The notes beneath the pieces are model-generated. The model was not told where the DNA came from. It did not search any database and was given only the letters and a program-made list of their open reading frames with translations. A stretch of 10,284 nt of DNA from CAZUSP01 sp964623505 (GTDB taxonomy: Bacteria; Patescibacteriota; Minisyncoccia; Minisyncoccales; UBA1441): the NCBI GenBank assembly GCA_964623505.1, contig CAZUSP010000018.1:1-10284 (forward strand), in the 5' to 3' direction. The position numbers and the translations under genes are program-made. Within the stretch, counting starts at the first letter, position 1; every line of letters begins with the position of its first letter. Shown here piece after piece: positions 7,379-10,284 of this stretch.

Positions 7379-7387
7379 ATTTTAGCA
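7379..7387 (-). promoter_or_regulatory. Extended -10 promoter of cysS (leaderless type)
   Basis: Read on the minus strand, TGC-TAAAAT is an extended -10 element. Only 4 nt (AGCG) separate it from the first ATG and 7 nt from the second, so the transcript should begin at or next to the start codon. The -35 area (7402-7407) has no good hexamer and coincides with the -35 of the divergent dnaX promoter. Confidence 0.6.
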
Positions 7388-7402
7388 TAAATTGATTGAA
7401 GT

Positions 7403-7431
7403 TTGATTCAAGACACTTTTATTGCTATCAT
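7403..7431 (+). promoter_or_regulatory. dnaX promoter
   Basis: TTGATT (7403-7408), a 17-nt spacer and TATCAT (7426-7431), preceded by TGC (extended -10), form a strong-looking promoter. The start of transcription would be near 7438, about 7 nt before the ATG at 7445. This argues against longer in-frame starts at 7403 (TTG) and 7430 (ATG), which lie inside the promoter. Confidence 0.6.
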
Positions 7432-7444
7432 GCACTATAGAATT

Positions 7445-8551
7445 ATGCCTCATTTAGCCCTTTATCGGAAGTACCGGCCGCAAACTTTTGCTGAATTTGT
7501 CGGTCAGAAGCACGTGGTTGATTCGATTATGGCGGCCATCAGTCAGGAGATCATTTCTCATGCCTATTTATTTGATGGGCCCAAGGGAACAGGCAAAACA
7601 ACCATGGCTCGATTATTGGCCAAGGCCATTAATTGCCAGAATCGAAAATCGGGGCAGGCCGAGCCGTGCAATCAGTGCGACTCTTGCCTGGATATCAATA
7701 ATAATCGGGCGATTGACCTGATTGAGATTGATGCCGCTTCTAATCGGGGGATCGATGATATTCGTCAGCTGAGGGAAGATATTAATTTTCTGCCGATCAA
7801 GAGCAGATACAAGATCTTGATCTTAGACGAAAGTCATCGTTTAACTAAAGATGCGGTCAATGCTTTGCTGAAAACCTTAGAGGAGCCGCCGGCTCACGCT
7901 GTTTTTGTTCTGGCTACCACCGAGGTCTATAATATGCTGCCAACCATTGTTTCCCGCTGCCAGCGGTTTGATTTCCATAATCTCAAGTTGGCGGATATCA
8001 AAGGCCAGTTGGCCAAGATTCTGGACCTGGAAAAGGTTGGATATGAGCCCGAGGCGGTTTCTTTAATGGCTCAAAGCGCTCAAGGTTCTTTAAGGAATGC
8101 CGAGAGTTTGCTTGATGCTTGTTTGACCCTGGCCCTATCCCATAAAAAGCCGATTCTCAAGGTTGAGGAAGTCAGGGGCCTGTTGGGCCTGGTTGAGGTA
8201 GGGAAGGTGGGGGCCTTGGTTGATCTAATGGCCGAAGGAAAAGTGGATAAAGCTCTTGCTTTTTTGAATGAGCTGGCCGGACAGGGGATCAGCCCGCATG
8301 AATTGAGTCGGGCTGCGGTCAATTATCTCCGTTATGTTCTTTTATTTCAAATCAATCCTGATTTTGACAGCTTTGAGATGATGGATCTTTCTCCGGAAGA
8401 AAAAGAGAAGATGAAAAAACAGGGAAAGGCATTTACAAGAGAGAGGCTTTGCTCCATAATAGACTTGTTTCTGGAAGCCCAGAGAAAAGTTGATTACAGC
8501 GCCATTGCTCTTTTGCCCCTAGAGCTGGCTCTGGTTAGAAGTGCGGAATAA
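7445..8551 (+). CDS. dnaX: DNA polymerase III subunit gamma/tau (short, gamma-like)
   Basis: DnaX is the ATPase of the clamp loader that places the beta clamp on DNA. From ATG 7445 the product is 368 residues. MPHLALYRKYRPQTFAEFVG is the classic N-terminus. Walker A is GPKGTGKT at 45-52, the zinc module is C64, C75, C78 and C81, Walker B is ILILDES at 124-130 before HRLTKDAVNALLKTLEEPP, sensor 1 is in FVLATTE, and the arginine-finger SRC is at 170-172. After the AAA+ and lid domains comes a helical collar, and the protein then stops. The long tau tail that contacts DnaB and polymerase is missing, so this is a gamma-length form. The start was chosen by family alignment and promoter position. 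It diverges from cysS, and tRNA-Gln begins at the very next base after the TAA. Confidence 0.96.
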   Translation: MPHLALYRKYRPQTFAEFVGQKHVVDSIMAAISQEIISHAYLFDGPKGTGKTTMARLLAKAINCQNRKSGQAEPCNQCDSCLDINNNRAIDLIEIDAASNRGIDDIRQLREDINFLPIKSRYKILILDESHRLTKDAVNALLKTLEEPPAHAVFVLATTEVYNMLPTIVSRCQRFDFHNLKLADIKGQLAKILDLEKVGYEPEAVSLMAQSAQGSLRNAESLLDACLTLALSHKKPILKVEEVRGLLGLVEVGKVGALVDLMAEGKVDKALAFLNELAGQGISPHELSRAAVNYLRYVLLFQINPDFDSFEMMDLSPEEKEKMKKQGKAFTRERLCSIIDLFLEAQRKVDYSAIALLPLELALVRSAE

Positions 8552-8623
8552 TGCCGGGTAGTGTAAAGGTAACACGCCTCGCTTTGGACGAGGAGATTCC
8601 AGGTTCGAGCCCTGGCCCGGCAA
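8552..8623 (+). tRNA. tRNA-Gln (anticodon TTG), CCA not encoded
   Basis: The acceptor stem TGCCGGG pairs fully with CCCGGCA. The D arm is GTG-TAAAGGTAA-CAC. The anticodon stem CCTCG/CGAGG carries loop CTTTGGA with anticodon TTG at 8584-8586. The T arm is CCAGG-TTCGAGC-CCTGG, and the discriminator is A at 8623. The next bases are CAT, so CCA must be added after transcription, unlike the tRNA-Glu in this window. The first base follows the dnaX stop codon with no gap, so the tRNA is presumably cut from the dnaX transcript by RNase P. Confidence 0.96.
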
Positions 8624-8893
8624 CATTTAGTGTTTCTGTTTGGATCAAAGGGATGTAGTTCATCAATCAAGAAACAAAAACAGGGGATGGCGTTGACCAA
8701 TAGATGTCAAGCGCCGGGGTTTCAGCAAAACAACTATTTTCACCACCCTTAGTCCCGATAATGTCTGGGCGGCTCTGATCGATATGAATTCAGTCGAGTA
8801 GCGGTTGGCGGTGTTGCCAATGCCAGTACAATGAAGAGGTGTTGCGGGAAAAGGGGATTCAGTTGATGTTTCAGAGGATCTTTAGGAAGTGGC
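8624..8893. other. Unassigned 270-nt region between tRNA-Gln and the phosphatidyltransferase gene
   Basis: No recognisable gene, tRNA or strong terminator is seen on either strand. On the + strand an open stretch from 8788 to 8901 ends in RCCQCQYNEEVLREKG followed by a basic tail. Another frame (about 8720-8795) reads TTLSPDNVWAALIDMNSVE before a stop. Neither has a proper start. They could be traces of a decayed gene, but I recognise no family. Confidence 0.3.
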
Positions 8894-9573
8894 TTACTTA
8901 ATTTCAGTTTTCCATTGATTTTTATTTGGCGCGAAGCTGGCGCGGAAGTGAATGCTTTCTATAGCTTCCCGAATAATCACGACTTGACTTGACCAGGCAA
9001 AAACAACCCCCAAGGTGATTAATAAAAATCCGAAATTAGATAAGGCTGAATCTAAATTATTCAGCTGCGAAATGAGTAAAAAGATAAATCCGAGTGCATA
9101 TAAAATGAACTTGGTTCTTCCCAGAATATTCGGTTCGGGAGTTTTTGCCCATTTATTCTTTAAAAGCCAGATTCCATATACAATTAACAATGTTTCGGGC
9201 AGGATTATGTGGATTATAAGGTTCAAATCGATAAGATTATGGGTAAACAAATACCACAAAATCCCGGCGGCCATAATTTTATCAGCTATCGGGTCAAAAA
9301 TTTTTCCAAAGTCGGTAACTTGATTCCTTTTTCTGGCGAACACCCCGTCTATTATATCGGTCAGCGTGCCGCTTATGGCTAAAAACAATGCTGATTCTGG
9401 GCTAATAAATCTGGAGAAAAAAATGGCCAGGAAAACGCAAAACGAAGTGTCGTAATATGATTCGGTTTTACTTCCCGGGGAATAAACTCTAAATATTTGA
9501 TTAAAAAATTGTCCCGGAAATGGATTTCCGCAGTTGTCAGTTCTCTTATTTTCCAACAAACTTTTTTGAGCAT
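8894..9573 (-). CDS. CDP-alcohol phosphatidyltransferase (PgsA-like), reading frame broken near the N-terminus
   Basis: These membrane enzymes join a CDP-diacylglycerol head to an alcohol such as glycerol-3-phosphate. The full signature D-x2-D-G-x2-A-R-x8-G-x3-D-x3-D is present (DIIDGVFARKRNQVTDFGKI through DPIAD, codons at about 9358-9281), followed by several hydrophobic segments and a basic tail. That frame is open from 9559, but its first 40 or so residues do not look like the family. The expected N-terminus (FLIKYLEFIPREVKPNHITT then LRFA) is in the other frame, starting at ATG 9573. The two frames join if one T is added to a T-run: the T7 at 9423-9417 or the T4 at 9435-9432 on the coding strand. 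This is either a true mutation, a sequencing/assembly error, or slippage. An intact product would be about 226 residues. Whether the alcohol is glycerol-3-phosphate cannot be decided. Confidence 0.82.
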
Positions 9574-9625
9574 CTTTAATTTTTCAATTCAATTAATTCA
9601 GTTCTTGTCTATCTTAACTGATGCT

Positions 9626-9820
9626 CCCTAATCTGTAAACCTGCAACTGGAAAGAATTTGGTTTAAAACATCTTGTGGGACGGAAGTCTCGCCAGGACCT
9701 CGAGAGTCGGCAAGATAACTGATAATTTCAATCAGTCAAGAAGCATTGTCTTTCTAGGGTTACCTATTTTTTTGAGCAGAGGGGTCGGAAATAGAAAATA
9801 GAGCTGACCCCATTTTTAAT
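9626..9820 (+). ncRNA. Candidate structured RNA: three hairpins followed by an intrinsic terminator
   Basis: No known RNA family is recognised. Reading on the + strand, hairpin 1 pairs TAAACC (9636-9641) with GGTTTA (9660-9665). Hairpin 2 pairs ATCTTG-GAC-TCTCG (9670-9691, with small internal loops) with CGAGA-GTC-CAAGAT (9701-9716), 14 pairs in all. Hairpin 3 pairs ACTGAT (9718-9723) with ATCAGT (9731-9736). CCCTA (9626-9630) can also pair with TAGGG (9755-9759) and close the whole domain. A terminator follows at 9781-9817. The terminator points in the + direction, while the only nearby upstream protein gene is on the - strand, which favours an independent + RNA. The promoter is unclear (a TTCAAT-16-TATCTT pair ends near 9615). 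It could also be a leader or riboswitch for the peptide ORFs from 9958. Confidence 0.4.
9781..9817 (+). terminator. Intrinsic terminator 1
   Basis: GGGGTCGG (9781-9788) pairs with CTGACCCC (9804-9811) in an 8-bp stem with one G-T pair, followed by A and then TTTTT. On the opposite strand no T-tract follows, so the direction is +. Confidence 0.7.
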
Positions 9821-9831
9821 TAAGCGAGAAG

Positions 9832-9857
9832 GTGCGGCATGAATGCCGGCACTTTTT
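9832..9857 (+). terminator. Intrinsic terminator 2, in tandem with the first
   Basis: GTGC-GGCA (9832-9839), loop TGAA, then TGCC-G-GCAC (9844-9852) forms an 8-bp stem with one bulged G, followed at once by TTTTT. It lies 15 nt after terminator 1. Its 3' arm and T-run can instead pair with AAAAAGTG at 9863-9870 or AAAAGTGC near 9884-9891, so alternative folds exist. Confidence 0.6.
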
Positions 9858-9900
9858 GGGTTAAAAAGTGAGGGTCATTCTGAAAAGTGCGGGATAAATC

Positions 9901-9936
9901 TTAAAAATAGAGCGGGGCCTTTACGACTATTTTTAA
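9901..9936. repeat. Perfect 10-bp inverted repeat
   Basis: TTAAAAATAG (9901-9910) and CTATTTTTAA (9927-9936) are exact reverse complements around a 16-nt GC-richer loop. The right arm touches a consensus TATAAT box at 9938. It could be an operator over the promoter of the peptide ORFs, or another stem-loop with a T-rich arm. Confidence 0.5.
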
Positions 9937-9937
9937 A

Positions 9938-9943
9938 TATAAT
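9938..9943 (+). promoter_or_regulatory. Consensus -10 box before the tiny membrane-peptide ORFs
   Basis: TATAAT is a perfect -10 match, 14 nt before the ATG at 9958. Transcription would start near 9950, right at the AGGTGG Shine-Dalgarno. No clear -35 hexamer is found at 16-18 nt upstream, where the inverted repeat lies. Confidence 0.4.
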
Positions 9944-9957
9944 ATTATCAGGTGGAT

Positions 9958-10050
9958 ATGAAAAAAGTAGTGTTGTTGGCGACAATTGTTTTGCTGGTCT
10001 TGGGCGGTTATTTGCTTTTGATGCCCAAAGAGAAAGGAGAGAAAATATGA
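9958..10050 (+). CDS. Tiny single-TM peptide 1 (30 residues), unknown function
   Basis: The ATG at 9958 follows AGGTGG (9950-9955) and a TATAAT box. The peptide starts MKKVVLLATIVLLVLGGYLL, a textbook positively charged start plus one hydrophobic helix, and ends with a short charged tail (PKEKGEKI). It lacks a lipobox cysteine, so it is not a lipoprotein. Topology suggests a small inner-membrane peptide. Its stop overlaps the next ATG (ATGA), a sign of coupled translation. It is not a recognised family. It could also be the remains of a signal-anchor of a longer decayed protein. Confidence 0.45.
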   Translation: MKKVVLLATIVLLVLGGYLLLMPKEKGEKI

Positions 10051-10112
10051 ACAAAAATATTTTGATTTTTACTACTTTGATACTAAGCATAAAAATAAAA
10101 TTTAAAAATTAA
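10047..10112 (+). CDS. Tiny hydrophobic peptide 2 (21 residues), unknown function
   Basis: The ATG overlaps the stop of peptide 1 by 4 nt (ATGA) and follows an AAAGGAGAG Shine-Dalgarno inside that ORF. The product begins MNKNILIFTTLILSIKIK and ends in a basic tail. It is short, and the downstream part is plain A/T-rich DNA, so it may be a truncated relic and not a finished protein. The ATGA junction and ribosome site are the only positive evidence. Confidence 0.28.
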   Translation: MNKNILIFTTLILSIKIKFKN

Positions 10113-10128
10113 AAATTAATCAAAACCT

Positions 10129-10233
10129 ATGTCCAAAAAAATCTTTATCGTTATCGGCGCGGTAGTTTTAATTGGCGCTATTGCTCTTTTGCTTTGGCAG
10201 TTTTGGCCTCAAAAACAGCCAATTCCCGCTTAA
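10129..10233 (+). CDS. Tiny single-TM peptide 3 (34 residues), unknown function
   Basis: The ATG at 10129 opens a 34-codon ORF starting MSKKIFIVIGAVVLIGAIAL, then LLWQFWP and a polar, proline-containing tail. There is one clear membrane helix after a lysine pair, with no lipobox. No Shine-Dalgarno is visible upstream (A/T-rich). It has the same layout as peptides 1 and 4, which suggests a family or a set of related membrane anchors, but they are too short to prove common descent. Confidence 0.42.
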   Translation: MSKKIFIVIGAVVLIGAIALLLWQFWPQKQPIPA

Positions 10234-10234
10234 T

Positions 10235-10284
10235 ATGAATAAAAAAACTTTAATTACCATAATTGTTATTCTAATAACAACAAT
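10235..10284 (+). CDS. Hydrophobic N-terminus of a fourth small membrane protein (cut by the window end)
   Basis: The ATG at 10235 follows the stop of peptide 3 by one base. Sixteen codons are visible, MNKKTLITIIVILITT, again lysines then a hydrophobic helix. It may be another tiny peptide or the signal-anchor of a full-length exported protein (for example an extracytoplasmic thioredoxin-like protein). The window ends before this can be decided. Confidence 0.45.
   Translation, partial: MNKKTLITIIVILITT

Noticed and set aside
7403..7444. Longer N-terminus for dnaX from TTG 7403 or ATG 7430
   Set aside because: These bases form the dnaX promoter (-35 at 7403, -10 at 7426). The family N-terminus begins at MPHLALYRKYRP, ATG 7445.
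8405..8425. A-rich stretch ATG AAA AAA CAG near the dnaX 3' end as a programmed frameshift site
   Set aside because: The frame does not fit an X XXY YYZ slippery heptamer, and no stem-loop or Shine-Dalgarno stimulator was evident.
8631..8674. TGTTTCT / AGAAACA inverted repeat after tRNA-Gln as a terminator
   Set aside because: It has only 7 pairs with a loop of about 29 nt and no T-run after it.
8494..8700. 68-codon minus-strand ORF across the dnaX end and tRNA-Gln
   Set aside because: It lies antisense to the tRNA and dnaX, has no family resemblance or ribosome site, and is best explained as a chance open frame.
9755..9773. TAGG-GTTA-CCTA plus seven Ts as a terminator
   Set aside because: The stem is only 4 bp. 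The two hairpins downstream are much better candidates, though weak termination here cannot be excluded.
9843..10112. 89-codon + strand ORF starting at 9843
   Set aside because: Its first two thirds run through the terminator hairpin, the inverted repeat and the TATAAT box, and its sequence looks random. Only the last 21 codons, from ATG 10047, have start signals of their own.
1..10284. Mobile elements, CRISPR array, phage genes
   Set aside because: No transposase or integrase motif, target-site duplication or regularly spaced repeat was seen on either strand.

Overview
This window looks like chromosomal housekeeping DNA from a small-genome bacterium, most likely a member of the Patescibacteria / Candidate Phyla Radiation. 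That placement is an inference. It rests on the shortened division cluster (mraZ-rsmH-ftsL-ftsI followed directly by a tRNA and rplU, with no mur genes), a DnaX that ends soon after its clamp-loader core, rplU without rpmA beside it, several promoters whose -10 box sits only 4-14 nt before the start codon, and a run of very short membrane peptides. All recognisable proteins read through with the standard genetic code. No transposase, integrase, CRISPR array or plasmid gene was seen.

Layout. Positions 1-3227 (+) hold a compact division and cell-wall operon: the 3' part of mraZ, rsmH, a probable ftsL and the transpeptidase ftsI, joined by a 1-nt overlap and gaps of 13 and 3 nt. Positions 3238-3667 (+) hold a tRNA-Glu(CTC) with its own extended -10 promoter, then rplU (L21). 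Positions 3664-5623 (-) hold dnaB and recR, which overlap by 11 nt. recR and rplU meet tail to tail with overlapping stop codons. Positions 5624-5943 contain no long gene but hold a complete-looking small transcription unit: consensus -35, Shine-Dalgarno, 43-codon basic ORF and a stem-loop. Positions 5944-7374 (-) hold cysS. It diverges from dnaX (7445-8551, +), and their two promoters share the same 70-nt gap. tRNA-Gln(TTG) starts at the base after the dnaX stop codon.

Positions 8624-8893 are unexplained. Positions 8894-9573 (-) hold a CDP-alcohol phosphatidyltransferase whose N-terminus lies in a different frame from its catalytic motif, consistent with one missing T in a T-run. Positions 9574-9957 hold no convincing protein gene. 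They contain a series of hairpins that looks like a structured RNA, ended by two tandem intrinsic terminators and followed by further overlapping inverted repeats. From 9958 to the edge, four consecutive tiny ORFs (30, 21, 34 and at least 16 codons) each begin M-x-K and then become a single hydrophobic segment.

The known genes serve division and wall synthesis (MraZ, RsmH, FtsL, FtsI), replication and repair (DnaB, DnaX, RecR), translation (L21, CysS, two tRNAs) and membrane lipid synthesis (the phosphatidyltransferase). The places most likely to hold something undescribed are the hairpin region with the tiny-peptide array (9600-10284) and the 43-codon unit (5719-5945).
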